Position numbers and translations under genes: made by a program
The notes under the pieces: generated by a model
Told to the model about the DNA's origin: nothing
Seen by the model: only the letters and a program-made list of their open reading frames with translations
Databases searched by the model: none
Part shown: positions 1 to 8,414 of the stretch, one piece after another
Numbering within the stretch: the stretch's first letter is position 1
Layout: each line of letters starts with the position of its first letter
NCBI GenBank assembly: GCA_028287235.1
Contig: JAQBQB010000026.1
Coordinates: forward strand, 248,001 to 312,000
DNA from: Gemmatimonadota bacterium
GTDB lineage: Bacteria; Gemmatimonadota; Gemmatimonadetes; Gemmatimonadales; Gemmatimonadaceae
Direction of reading: 5' to 3'
Length of the DNA: 64,000 nt

Positions 1-2
1 TG

Positions 3-359
3 GCGGACACGGCGGAGCGCTACTCGGCGGTGTTCATCGCCGCCGGGCTGTCGCAGGACTTCATCGCGCAGCTGCACGCGGCGGCCGCGGCGCTCCTCGT
101 TCCATTGGATGCCCGAGCCCAGAGTCGCGGGTCCAGTCAGGGCGCGACACAAGGTCTCAAGGCGGAGCTCCGCAGCGCGCGGAAGACGGTCCGGGTGCTC
201 GACGCGCTCGTTCGCCGAGTGCTCAAGGCCGATCCGGCGCTGCTCGCGAGCTGGAACGCGGTGAAGCGTCCGCCAGCCAAGACGGGCAAGGCGGCCGCTC
301 CCGTGACGCCGCCATCACCGGCGCCGGCTGCGTCACACCCCACGCTCGTTACCGCCTAA
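3..359 (+). CDS. Hypothetical protein, 5' end cut by window
   Basis: The frame is open from the first bases of the window, so the gene probably begins upstream. The GTG at 30 would give 109 residues but is only an internal possibility. The protein is Ala/Arg-rich with a helical stretch, followed from about residue 80 by a Pro/Ala/Lys-rich tail that looks disordered. I recognise no family. It is followed after 32 bases by the DUF2188 gene on the same strand and may belong to the phage-like group that runs to 2.8 kb. Confidence 0.55.
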   Translation, partial: ADTAERYSAVFIAAGLSQDFIAQLHAAAAALLVPLDARAQSRGSSQGATQGLKAELRSARKTVRVLDALVRRVLKADPALLASWNAVKRPPAKTGKAAAPVTPPSPAPAASHPTLVTA

Positions 360-391
360 CCGCCGAGCATTCCCACATCCACGGAGGTCAC

Positions 392-622
392 ATGCGGAAA
401 CACGGTCCCAATGTGTGGGTCGTTCGTCGCGGGGGCGGCTTCTCGATCCTCGAGGAGAAGACCGGCGTCTACATCGTTCCGCCGATCGCCCAGCGCACGG
501 CAATCAGCGTGGCGCGGGCGATCGCCCGCGCCAACGGCAGCGAGTTGATCGTGCAAGGACGGCGCGGTCAGATTCGGTTTCGCGACAGCCACGGCTCGGA
601 CCCTTACCCGCCGAAGGGCTAA
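392..622 (+). CDS. DUF2188 domain protein
   Basis: This 76-residue protein has the usual DUF2188 pattern: an N-terminal W-V-V-R-R-G-G strand, a central helix with ARAIARANGSELIV, and the C-terminal signature GQIRFRDSHGSDPYPP. The family is small and of unknown function; some members occur on phages and plasmids. A GGAGGT ribosome binding site lies six bases before the ATG. The stop codon directly abuts the start of the next gene, so the two are probably co-translated. Confidence 0.8.
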   Translation: MRKHGPNVWVVRRGGGFSILEEKTGVYIVPPIAQRTAISVARAIARANGSELIVQGRRGQIRFRDSHGSDPYPPKG

Positions 623-1003
623 ATGCGCAGCGCTCTTCTTCCCATCGCGGCGTGGCTCGGCGTGCTGCAATCGCTGGCGCCGCCGACGTCCGCGCCTGAT
701 CAGGCCATGCGCTTGGTGGGGATCGCGAGCATGCTCGGAAGCCTCACGGTCCTGGTCTATCGCCTCGGCACGTGGCGCCAGCAGATGGAGAACACACGCC
801 ACAACGTCGGCGAGCAGGTGAATGTGTTTCGCACGGAGATGACGGCGTGTTTCGACCGCATCGAGCGACGGCTCGACCGGTTGGAAGACTGTTGTCAAAG
901 CTCATGTCATTCTGAGGGAGCGCAACGAGCATGTCATCCTGAGGGAGCACAGCGAGTCTGTCATCCTGAGGGAGCGCAGCGACCGAAGGATCGCCTTCTA
1001 TGA
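623..1003 (+). CDS. Small membrane protein with coiled coil (holin/XhlA-like?)
   Basis: The 126-residue product has two hydrophobic segments (about residues 1-20 and 30-48) and then a charged amphipathic helix ending in DRIERRLDRLEDCC. This resembles the size and plan of small phage membrane proteins near lysis genes, but no family can be assigned. From about residue 93 the C-terminus is translated interspersed repeat: a motif like CHPEGAQR occurs three times. The natural C-terminus may therefore have been replaced by repeat DNA. The stop TGA at 1001-1003 overlaps the next start (ATGA) within the loop of a repeat hairpin. Confidence 0.55.
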   Translation: MRSALLPIAAWLGVLQSLAPPTSAPDQAMRLVGIASMLGSLTVLVYRLGTWRQQMENTRHNVGEQVNVFRTEMTACFDRIERRLDRLEDCCQSSCHSEGAQRACHPEGAQRVCHPEGAQRPKDRLL

Positions 1004-1096
1004 AGACGATCCTTCGCTTCGCTCAGGATGACAAGCAACCGGCTCAGGATGACACGAAACCGGCTCAGGATGACAAGCAACCGGCTCAGGATGACA
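906..1096. repeat. Interspersed repeat array with hairpin, inside coding frames
   Basis: Three direct units of GTCATCCTGAGGGAGC type are followed by the full palindrome (GCGACCGAAGGATCG, loop, CGATCCTTCGCTTCGC) and four inverted CGGCTCAGGATGACA units. The loop holds the ATGA that joins the two small membrane-protein genes, and both arms are translated. Confidence 0.85.
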
Positions 1097-1446
1097 CAAG
1101 GTGGCTCCGCGCGATTGCCTTAGCCGCTCTCACACCTCTCCTCGAGAAGAACGTCATCAAGACGCTCGCAGTGGACGTCCCACTCGTCTTCTCGATGGGC
1201 CGTGTGATCGTGCTGGCCTTCGCGCTCTGCATGCTTCGCCAGATCTGGCGCGCCGGAATTGCCGGCTGGCCCGAAGCGACTCTCTCCATCGCCATCGTCC
1301 TGGCATTGCCCGTCCTTGGCGCATTGGAGCGGGTCACACCGGACCGCGTCGTGGACCTCGCGTCGGCGCTCGTCGGCCGCTTCGGAGTTGGAAGCACTCG
1401 TTCGCGGGAGCCATCGAAGTTCGACGACCACCGTGCCGACACGTGA
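1000..1446 (+). CDS. Small membrane protein with repeat-encoded N-terminus (holin-like?)
   Basis: The 148-residue frame begins in the repeat array. Its first 33 or so residues are translated repeat, with QPAQDD or KPAQDD units. After that come two or three hydrophobic segments around residues 35-48, 55-80 and 92-110. I see no good alternative start between the repeat and the first hydrophobic segment. Position next to an amidase gene suggests a holin-like role, but this is inference from context. The stop overlaps the GTG start of the amidase (GTGA). Confidence 0.5.
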   Translation: MKTILRFAQDDKQPAQDDTKPAQDDKQPAQDDTRWLRAIALAALTPLLEKNVIKTLAVDVPLVFSMGRVIVLAFALCMLRQIWRAGIAGWPEATLSIAIVLALPVLGALERVTPDRVVDLASALVGRFGVGSTRSREPSKFDDHRADT

Positions 1447-2003
1447 CGCCGAGCCTCGACGTGCGTGTCGACGACCGGCGCCACTCACGCGTGCTCCAAT
1501 CGCCGCTCGCCGCGCCGCGCGGCGGGATCATGCTGCACTACGACGATTCGTCGCGCGATGACTGGGCGGTCGAATGGTTTCACGATCCGCGTTGTACGAA
1601 CGGCTACACCTGGCTCGTCCTCGATGACGGCCGAGTAGTAGAGCTCGCGGATCCAGCCATGCGTACGCCGCACGCCGGCGCTTGCAAGACGCCGAAGGCG
1701 AACTCCGTCTACTACGGCATCGCCGCGGCGACCAACGGGCTCGTGCCCGTGACCGCACCACAGTTGGCATCGATTGTCGCCCTCTGCCTGGACCTCGTCC
1801 GCCACCATCACTGGGCGATCGAATCGCTCGATGACCGCCTCGTCGGTCACGATGAGCAGGCGGTATGGACGCCGCAGTACACGACGCGACGCGAGCTGTG
1901 GGGCAGAACCGGACGTAAGGTCGATCCCACCGGCCTTCGTCCCGATGGACGACCGATCATCGATCTCGCTGAAATGAAACGTAGAATCGCCTCACTCACC
2001 TAG
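1443..2003 (+). CDS. N-acetylmuramoyl-L-alanine amidase (Amidase_2 type)
   Basis: The 186-residue product matches the zinc-dependent amidase/PGRP fold: GGIMLHYDDSS near residue 28 carries the first metal histidine, a WLVLDDGRVVELADP strand pair follows, then HAGACKTPKANSVYYGIA and a late V-DPTGL motif. Enzymes of this type cut the bond between MurNAc and the stem peptide. There is no signal peptide, as expected of a phage endolysin needing a holin. I chose GTG 1443 because it overlaps the previous stop (GTGA). A long upstream extension in this frame is only an overlap with the previous gene. A repeat hairpin follows the stop. Confidence 0.75.
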   Translation: MTPSLDVRVDDRRHSRVLQSPLAAPRGGIMLHYDDSSRDDWAVEWFHDPRCTNGYTWLVLDDGRVVELADPAMRTPHAGACKTPKANSVYYGIAAATNGLVPVTAPQLASIVALCLDLVRHHHWAIESLDDRLVGHDEQAVWTPQYTTRRELWGRTGRKVDPTGLRPDGRPIIDLAEMKRRIASLT

Positions 2004-2005
2004 CA

Positions 2006-2048
2006 CGTCATCCCGAGCGAGAAGATCCCTCGCTTTCGCTCGGGATGA
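2006..2048. repeat. Palindromic repeat copy between amidase and Rz-like gene
   Basis: GTCATCCCGAGCGAGAAG is followed by its inverted partner, CTTTCGCTCGGGATGAC, forming a stem with a short loop. It is a diverged copy of the window-wide TCATCCTGAGCG repeat. It sits directly before the strong AGGAGG ribosome binding site of the next gene, so it could affect read-through into that gene. Confidence 0.75.
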
Positions 2049-2060
2049 CAGGAGGTTTTC

Positions 2061-2813
2061 ATGCATCGTACGATCCATATCGCGGTGATCGCGGCGCTGA
2101 GCGCTGCCGTCGCGGCCACGATTTCGATCCAGCAACATCAACTGCATTCGGAACGCGCTCGGAGCGTGGCATACGCTCTCGCCGCGGTGAACGCCGCGGC
2201 CGAGCGCGACAGCACGCGCAACATCGCCACGATGAATCGCAAGGTCGCCGCGCTGCTCGGCGACTCTCTGCGGCTCGTCGAGAAGCACGTGCTCCAGGTG
2301 ACGCAACGCGGAGATGCGCTCGACGAAGCGCTTGGCCGGGAGCGGCGCGCTGCGTACACGATGAACGCAGCCGTCGATTCGCTCAGACGGACGACGACCG
2401 CACCAGTGACGGTGAACGCCGACTCCGATGTTCGGCGTGCGAGCTTCGATCTTCGGCAGGCACCGTACACCGTGGCCGCGCAGGTCGAGATCCCTCAACC
2501 GCCCGACAGCGCGCGTCTCTCGGTTCAGGTGTCGCTCGACACCATCAAGATCGGCGCGCGGCTCACATGCTCCACGCCGGATGACCACGGCATTCGCGCC
2601 GCGACGATCGTTGCTTCGACGCCGGCGTGGGCTGCAGTGAGCTTCGGAAGCGTGCAGCAATCGCCCGACGTCTGCATGCCGCCGGGAGCGCGCCGCGAAC
2701 AGCGGCACCGCCTCGCGTTCAAGCCGCTGTCGATTGGACTCGGCCGCGCCGCGCTTTGGGGTGGGTCGTCCGGATGGGCGCTGTTCGTCGGCGGAGTGGT
2801 CATCTGGACGTGA
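2061..2813 (+). CDS. Membrane-anchored coiled-coil protein (Rz/spanin-like?)
   Basis: An N-terminal hydrophobic anchor (residues 5-20) is followed by a long helical region (about residues 30-115) with heptad-like spacing, a beta-rich region with two Cys (near residues 170 and 201), and a C-terminal hydrophobic segment rich in Gly and Trp. The N-terminal anchor plus periplasmic coiled coil matches the general plan of phage i-spanins, and the gene follows an amidase. Sequence similarity to a known spanin cannot be claimed. AGGAGG lies six bases upstream of the ATG. Confidence 0.5.
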   Translation: MHRTIHIAVIAALSAAVAATISIQQHQLHSERARSVAYALAAVNAAAERDSTRNIATMNRKVAALLGDSLRLVEKHVLQVTQRGDALDEALGRERRAAYTMNAAVDSLRRTTTAPVTVNADSDVRRASFDLRQAPYTVAAQVEIPQPPDSARLSVQVSLDTIKIGARLTCSTPDDHGIRAATIVASTPAWAAVSFGSVQQSPDVCMPPGARREQRHRLAFKPLSIGLGRAALWGGSSGWALFVGGVVIWT

Positions 2814-2906
2814 GAATGACTCAACACTCGTAGGGCGTACGAAAGCGCGGCGTCTCAGGCGAGGCGCCGCGCTTGGCGTACGAAGGCTACCGGGTAGCCG
2901 AACCAC

Positions 2907-3125
2907 GTGTCATCCTGAGGGAGCGAACCACGGTGTCATCCTGAGGGAGTGAACACGGTGTCGTCCTGAGGGAGTGAACACGGTGTCATCCTGAGGGAGC
3001 GAACACGGTGTCATCCTGAGGGAGCTAACACGGTGTCATCCTGAGGGAGCGAAGCGACCGAAGGATCGGCCCGCCTGGAGAGCGATCCTTCGCTTCGCTC
3101 AGGATGACAGACGAGCTCAGGATGC
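2907..3125. repeat. Interspersed repeat array, six tandem units plus hairpin
   Basis: Six units of about 25 bases (GTGTCATCCTGAGGGAGCGA type, with small variations) end in a complete palindrome with AAGGATC and GATCCTT arms, then a last half unit that runs into the transketolase stop codon. The array fills the roughly 300-base gap between two convergent genes. No other coding potential is seen in this gap. Confidence 0.85.
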
Positions 3126-5168
3126 CCCGAGCCGCCGCGCCTCCGCCACCACATGCTCCACCGTCATCCCCAACTCCTTCATCACGACACTGCCCGGCGC
3201 CGACAACCCAAACCGGTCGATGCCAATCGTCACGCCATCGAGCCCCACGTACTTCGCCCACGTCGACGACACGGTTGCCTCGATCGACACCCTCTTCCGG
3301 CACGACGTCGGCAGCACGCTCTCCCGATACTCCGCGCTCTGCTTGTCGAACCGGTAAAATGAAGGAATGCTCACGACCCGCGTTCCGGGCCCGAGTTGCT
3401 CCGCCGCTCCAAGCGCCAACTGCAGCTCGCTGCCCGCCGACAACAGAATCAACGACAGTGCTGCACTCTCCTTCCGAGCCACATAGCCACCCGTCAACAC
3501 GCCCCGCCGCCGCGTCTCGACCGGAATCGAATCGAGCAGCGGCACGTTCTGCCGCGTCAGCGCCAATAACGTGGGGCCGTCGGTCCGCTCCAGCGCCGCG
3601 ACGTACGCGCCCGCCGTCTCTTCCGGATCCGCCGGACGGATCACGTCGAGATTCGGAATGACTCGCAGACCGGGGATCGTCTCCACCGGCTCGTGCGTCG
3701 GGCCGTCTTCGCCCACGCCCACGCTGTCGTGGGTAAAGATGTAAATCACCGGCAGGTGACTGAGCGCGGCGAGGCGAATGGGCGGGCGGCAGTAGTCGGC
3801 GAACACGAGGAACGTCGCGCCGCTTGGACGGAAGATGCCGTGTGCCGCGATGCCGTTCATGATCGAGCACATGCCGTGCTCGCGAATGCCGAAGCGGATG
3901 TTGCGGCCCGTGCGGTGTCCGGGCTTGAAGTCGTCGTCGCCCTTCTTCAGATCGCCGATGTAGTTGAGCGTCGAGCCATAGAGGTCGGCGCTTCCGCCGA
4001 TGAGCAGCGGAGTGATCGCGGCGAGCGGCTGCAACACGTCCTGTCCCGCCTTGCGTGTCGCGATCTTGGTGTCGGCGGGGAAGGGGGGGATGGCCGCGAA
4101 CAGCTTGTCGGTGTCTTCCGTGCGCGTGCCGGTGTCCTGCTGCACGGTGTGCGCGTGCGCGCGCGACACGGCGAGCTGCTCGGCGAGCTTGGGATTCGCC
4201 CCTTTCCACGCGCTGAACGTCTTGGCCCACGCTTCGTAGCCGGCGTTCAGCTCCGCGGCGTGCTTCGCGAAGTACTCGCGCACCTCGGGCGACACGTAGA
4301 AGTGCTCGGCCGGCAGGCCCAGACCGGCGCGCGCCGCGTCGGCGAACTTCGCGCCGCCTTCGCCGTGCGCCTTCTGTGTTCCCTCCACTTCCGGAATGCC
4401 CTTTCCGATGAGCGTTTTCGCAATGATGAGCTGTGGTCTCCCGCTGCCGGCGGCCTTCGCGCGGGTGAACGCCGTGAGGAACATGTCCATGTCATGTCCG
4501 TCCACGGTCTGCACGTCCCAACCGATCGCGTCGAAGCGCTTCTCCGTGTCCTCGCTCTGCGTCTCCTTCGCCATGGCGTCGAGCGTCACGGCGTTCGAGT
4601 CGAAGATGAGAATGAGGTTGTCGAGCTTCTGGTGGCCGGCGAACTCCACGGACTCCATCGCCACGCCTTCCTGCATGCAGCCGTCGCCCGCGAGGCAGAC
4701 GATGTGATGGTCGAAGATGGTGTGCGCGTCGGTGTTGAAGCGCGCTTCGGCCATCTTCGCGGCCACCGCCATTCCCACGGAGTTACCCACGCCCTGGCCG
4801 AGCGGACCGGTGGTCGTCTCCACGCCGCTTGGCGCGTGCGTGAGCTCCGGGTGTCCCGGGGTCTTCGAGTTGAGTTGCCGGAAGTGCTCGATCTCCTCGA
4901 TCGTCATGTCGGGATAGCCCGCCAGATGCAGCCACGCGTAGAGGAACATCGAGCCGTGGCCGGCCGACAGCACGAACCGATCCCGGTTCAGCCACTCCGG
5001 ATGCGTCGGCGAGTAGCGGAGGGCCTCGCCGAACAGCACCGCACCAATTTCCGCGCAGCCGAGTGGAAGGCCCAGGTGGCCGCTCTGCGCGGCGTGAACG
5101 GCGTCGATCGCTAGCCCGCGCGCAATCGTCGCGGCCTTGGAGAGGATGTCGGCGTGGAGAGTTGGCAT
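3117..5168 (-). CDS. tkt: Transketolase
   Basis: The 683-residue product has the full three-domain transketolase plan. The N-terminal thiamine diphosphate domain has [27 protein letters not shown] and the GDGCMQEG diphosphate motif. The Pyr domain has [17 protein letters not shown] with the activating Glu, then [15 protein letters not shown], and a C-terminal domain follows. It transfers two-carbon ketol units in the pentose phosphate pathway. The stop codon TGA lies in a GCATCCTGAG sequence belonging to the adjoining repeat, so the last residues (G-A-S) may be repeat-derived. An AAGGA directly abuts the ATG and is too close to act as a normal Shine-Dalgarno site. Confidence 0.97.
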   Translation of the reverse strand: MPTLHADILSKAATIARGLAIDAVHAAQSGHLGLPLGCAEIGAVLFGEALRYSPTHPEWLNRDRFVLSAGHGSMFLYAWLHLAGYPDMTIEEIEHFRQLNSKTPGHPELTHAPSGVETTTGPLGQGVGNSVGMAVAAKMAEARFNTDAHTIFDHHIVCLAGDGCMQEGVAMESVEFAGHQKLDNLILIFDSNAVTLDAMAKETQSEDTEKRFDAIGWDVQTVDGHDMDMFLTAFTRAKAAGSGRPQLIIAKTLIGKGIPEVEGTQKAHGEGGAKFADAARAGLGLPAEHFYVSPEVREYFAKHAAELNAGYEAWAKTFSAWKGANPKLAEQLAVSRAHAHTVQQDTGTRTEDTDKLFAAIPPFPADTKIATRKAGQDVLQPLAAITPLLIGGSADLYGSTLNYIGDLKKGDDDFKPGHRTGRNIRFGIREHGMCSIMNGIAAHGIFRPSGATFLVFADYCRPPIRLAALSHLPVIYIFTHDSVGVGEDGPTHEPVETIPGLRVIPNLDVIRPADPEETAGAYVAALERTDGPTLLALTRQNVPLLDSIPVETRRRGVLTGGYVARKESAALSLILLSAGSELQLALGAAEQLGPGTRVVSIPSFYRFDKQSAEYRESVLPTSCRKRVSIEATVSSTWAKYVGLDGVTIGIDRFGLSAPGSVVMKELGMTVEHVVAEARRLGAS

Positions 5169-5241
5169 TCCTTAAGATTCATCTCGCCGGCCATATTCTC
5201 CAAGGCCTCGGGCGCTCTCATCCTCTTTCTCCCGCCAACGC

Positions 5242-6084
5242 TTGCCACCGTCAATTGCGGATTCCGGAAGCCGAACATCCCTTCGGACTCTCGGCGCGCA
5301 TTTCGCCCTCGGCGCATTCGCCGGGTTCTTGATGCAACAGCTTGGTTTCCTCGACGTTTTGGGCCTGTCGACTTCGCAGGGGATGGTCGTGCTGTGCGCG
5401 ATCATCGCCGTGGGGATCGGCTTTCTGGGCGCGGGTGCGTGGCTGGTGGGGGTCGATCTGGTTCTCTTCGCGGTCTATTTGGTCATCGCCCTGACGCCCG
5501 CGATGTCAGGGCCCGCCGCGCGATGGGTGCGCGACGATCCGGCCTCGTCCGCACCGGCGGACGCAGTGATCGTTCTCTCCGGGGGCCTCACGCCCGACTC
5601 CTCCTTGGGGACGTCCGGCACCGAACGCCTGCTCTCCGGCCTCGAGCTCGTTCGCGCCGGAGTCGCCCCGCGGATCGTGACCACGCGGGTCACGCAGCGG
5701 CTCGGTGGGCGGCAGATTTCGAGCGACCCCGGCCAGCGCCGCTTGATCGGCCTTGCCGGCATGGACTCGGCGTGGAGCATGGTGGACAGCGTGCACTCGA
5801 CGCGCGATGAGGCCATGCAGGTGGCGCGGCTGCTCCGGCCGGCGGCCGGCCGCTCCATCGTCGTGGTCACGTCGGCGATGCACACCCGCCGCGCGTGCGC
5901 GGTCTTCGAGGGGGTCGGCTTTCATGTGCGCTGCGTCGCGGCCAGAGGCCTCCAGAACACGACACGGCGTCCCATCAGCCCCGACGACCGCCTCGAAGCG
6001 TTCCGCGAATACCTCTACGAACACCTGGGCATGCTGAAATACCGCTGGAAGGGTTGGATCAAACCCGGGCCGGCGACGCTGTAG
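5242..6084 (+). CDS. YdcF-like DUF218 membrane protein
   Basis: Three hydrophobic segments occupy residues 17-100. The DUF218 domain follows, with the strand ADAVIVLSGG, a GTERLLSGLELVRAG helix, the STRDEAMQVARLL motif and VVTSAMHTRRA. Members of this family (SanA, YdcF, ElyC) affect the cell envelope, and their chemistry is poorly known. The start is a TTG and is the weakest part of the call. Divergent from transketolase, with 73 bases between the starts. Confidence 0.8.
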   Translation: MPPSIADSGSRTSLRTLGAHFALGAFAGFLMQQLGFLDVLGLSTSQGMVVLCAIIAVGIGFLGAGAWLVGVDLVLFAVYLVIALTPAMSGPAARWVRDDPASSAPADAVIVLSGGLTPDSSLGTSGTERLLSGLELVRAGVAPRIVTTRVTQRLGGRQISSDPGQRRLIGLAGMDSAWSMVDSVHSTRDEAMQVARLLRPAAGRSIVVVTSAMHTRRACAVFEGVGFHVRCVAARGLQNTTRRPISPDDRLEAFREYLYEHLGMLKYRWKGWIKPGPATL

Positions 6085-6180
6085 GCTGCGGTGGCCGGCA
6101 AGCTCGTCGCACTGCCTGGCCGCCTCGAGCCCCTCTCCAAGCCAGCGTTACAGCCCTCCTCGCCCCGTCGTCTGCCTAGG

Positions 6181-7440
6181 ATGATCCCCACCCGGCTCGA
6201 CACCCTCGTCGTTGGCGGCGGCTTTTACGGCGCCCGCCTCGCGCTGCTCCAGCGCGCGAGCGGCGGCCGGGTGCTCCTCGTCGAACGGGAATCGGCGCTT
6301 CTCGGACGGGCGTCGCTCCGAAACCAGGCGCGGGTCCACAACGGCTACCACTACCCGCGCAGCATCCTCACGTCGCTCCGCTCGCGGCTCAACTACTCGC
6401 GCTTCCTCGACGAGTACACCGAGTGCGTGGACCGGTCGTTTCCGCACTTTTATGCGGTGGCGCGCGGCATGTCGAAGATCACCGCGGGCCAGTTCACGGA
6501 GTTCTGCCGCCGGATCGGGGCGCCGCTCACCCCCGCACCGGCGGCGGTGACTAAGCTCTTCGATTCATCGCGCATCGACTCCGTGTTCGAGGTGCAGGAA
6601 TGCGCCTTCGACGCGGCCGCGCTCCGCGCGCGGATGACGCGCGATCTCGAAGTCGCGGGGGTCGAGGTGATGCTCGACACCGAGGCGGAACGGATCACCG
6701 GTTCGGGAGTGCACGGCGCGACCGTTCAGCTCCGGCAGCGCGGCGAATCGCTCGACGTCGAAGCGGAGTTGGTGCTCAACTGCACGTATTCGCGGCTCAA
6801 TCACCTGCTCGTGCGTTCCGGAGCGGCGGCGATTCCGGCCAAGCATGAGCTGACCGAGCTGGCCCTGGTCGAGCCGCCGCCGGAGCTCGGAGGCGCCGCG
6901 GTCACGGTGATGGACGGTCCCTTCTTTTCGCTCATGCCCTATCCGTCGCGCGAGCTCTTCACGTTGAGCCACGTACGCTACACGCCGCAGTGCAGCTGGC
7001 AGGACGGTCCGGATTCACCGATCGCCGACGGCGACCGCCTGTTGCGGCACCCCGCTCCGGAGTCGCGGTTCGTTCACATGGTGCGCGACGCACAACGCTA
7101 CCTTCCGGCGATGCGCGCGACCAAGTACGTCGAATCGCTTTGGGAAGTGAAGACGCTCATGCCGCGCAGCGAGCAGGACGACAGCCGTCCAATTCTGTTG
7201 CGCCGGAGCGCCGAGCATCCGGCGTGCTTGAGCGTGATGGGGGCGAAGATCGACAGTGTGTACGACGTGGAGGAGGCCCTCGGTGTCATCTTGGGCGATG
7301 CGAAGGATGTCGCGCGAGGCGAGCGATCCTTCGTCGCTCCGCTCCTCAGGATGACACCGGCTCCGCTCCTCAGGATGACACCGCCGGCGCCACTCCTCAG
7401 GATGACAACGCCGCCTCCTACGACGACACCCGCGTCATGA
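6181..7440 (+). CDS. FAD-dependent oxidoreductase (DAO fold) with repeat-encoded C-terminus
   Basis: The N-terminus carries the dinucleotide motif LVVGGGFYGARLAL, and a second FAD motif lies near residues 190-200 (VELVLNCTYSRLNHL). The overall plan is that of D-amino-acid-oxidase-like flavoproteins; the substrate is unknown. I chose ATG 6181 because the fingerprint begins five residues later. The natural domain seems to end near GVILGDAK (about residue 378). The last 40 or so residues are translated repeat, with APLLRMT three times. The gene overlaps the next by ATGA and heads a four-gene operon for glycan or sugar-derivative synthesis. Confidence 0.8.
   Translation: MIPTRLDTLVVGGGFYGARLALLQRASGGRVLLVERESALLGRASLRNQARVHNGYHYPRSILTSLRSRLNYSRFLDEYTECVDRSFPHFYAVARGMSKITAGQFTEFCRRIGAPLTPAPAAVTKLFDSSRIDSVFEVQECAFDAAALRARMTRDLEVAGVEVMLDTEAERITGSGVHGATVQLRQRGESLDVEAELVLNCTYSRLNHLLVRSGAAAIPAKHELTELALVEPPPELGGAAVTVMDGPFFSLMPYPSRELFTLSHVRYTPQCSWQDGPDSPIADGDRLLRHPAPESRFVHMVRDAQRYLPAMRATKYVESLWEVKTLMPRSEQDDSRPILLRRSAEHPACLSVMGAKIDSVYDVEEALGVILGDAKDVARGERSFVAPLLRMTPAPLLRMTPPAPLLRMTTPPPTTTPAS
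7306..7411. repeat. Interspersed repeat units inside the oxidoreductase reading frame
   Basis: GGCGAGCGATCCTTCGTCG is followed by three CTCCTCAGGATGACA units. All are read in one open frame as the C-terminal tail of the FAD oxidoreductase. The copies keep the frame open up to the overlapping start of the next gene. Confidence 0.85.
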
Positions 7441-8414
7441 AAACCGAATCGCTCATCTCCGTCGTCGCGCCTCTCGAGGGCGACAGCGCGGCCGCCGTCG
7501 GAGCCTTCGTCGACGAGACTGTCGCGGTGCTGCGCGAGCTCGTCACGCATTACGAGATCATTCTCGTCGACGACGGCGCGTCGGAAGAGACGGTCGCGCA
7601 GGTGCGCGCGATGCTCGCGCGCTACGACTTCGTGCGCTTTCTCCGGTTATCGCGACACTTCGGCGAGGAAACGGCGATCTCGGCGGGGCTCGATGTCGCG
7701 ATCGGCGATTACGTCATCGTGATGCTGCCGAATATGGACCCGCCGGCGCTCATTCCCGAGTTCTTCGAGCGCGCGCAGTCGGACGCGGACATCGTCTACG
7801 GCGTGCGGCTTCATCGCAAGACCGAGCCATTCTGGTACCGGCTCGGCGCGCGCGTCTTCTACTGGTACATCAACTCGGTAGTGCAGGCGGGCATCCCGGA
7901 AGATTCGACGCAGTTCCGCTGCATGAGCCGACAGGTCGTGAACGCGATCACACAGATCCGTGGCCCCGATCAATATCTGCGGCTGCTCACGTCGTACATC
8001 GGATTCCGCAAGCGCGCGTTTCCGTACTCGCCGATCAACCGCACCGGTGCGCCCACGGTGCGCCCCAAGCGCGAAGCGGTGAACCTCGCGCGCGCGCTGG
8101 TGATGGACCACACCACGCACCCGCTGCGCACAGTGATCTGGACGGGCGCGGCGCTCGCGCTGCTCAACTTCATCTTCGTCGCGCTGCACACGCGCACCGA
8201 CGGCAACGGCGCGCAGCTGCACTCGGCGCTCATGTTCTTCGTGTCGGCAATGATGATCGCGATGGTCGGTGAGTACGTCGGCGGCCTGTCGCGCCGGCTG
8301 CGCGATCGTCCGTCGTATTACGTGCGCGAGGAGCAGACGAGCTCCGTGCTCCTTCGGGAGGAGCGCAAGAACGTCGTGGAGAGCAGTCATCCCGAGCCGA
8401 TCGTTCGGCCGTAG
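7437..8414 (+). CDS. Family 2 glycosyltransferase with C-terminal membrane segments
   Basis: The 325-residue protein has an N-terminal GT2 domain: ISVVAPLEG, the nucleotide-binding EIILVDDGASEE, FGEETAISAGLDVAIGDYVIVM, and a modified DxD position (LPNMDPP). Two hydrophobic segments follow at about residues 232-252 and 262-282, as in the polyisoprenyl-phosphate glycosyltransferases ArnC and GtrB. It probably loads a sugar onto a lipid carrier at the inner membrane. It starts inside the stop of the oxidoreductase gene and ends exactly where the next glycosyltransferase begins. Confidence 0.85.
   Translation: MKTESLISVVAPLEGDSAAAVGAFVDETVAVLRELVTHYEIILVDDGASEETVAQVRAMLARYDFVRFLRLSRHFGEETAISAGLDVAIGDYVIVMLPNMDPPALIPEFFERAQSDADIVYGVRLHRKTEPFWYRLGARVFYWYINSVVQAGIPEDSTQFRCMSRQVVNAITQIRGPDQYLRLLTSYIGFRKRAFPYSPINRTGAPTVRPKREAVNLARALVMDHTTHPLRTVIWTGAALALLNFIFVALHTRTDGNGAQLHSALMFFVSAMMIAMVGEYVGGLSRRLRDRPSYYVREEQTSSVLLREERKNVVESSHPEPIVRP

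Noticed and set aside
2907-3110. CRISPR-like tandem array
   Set aside because: Units are near-identical along their whole length with no variable spacers, match the dispersed repeat family, and no cas gene is present.
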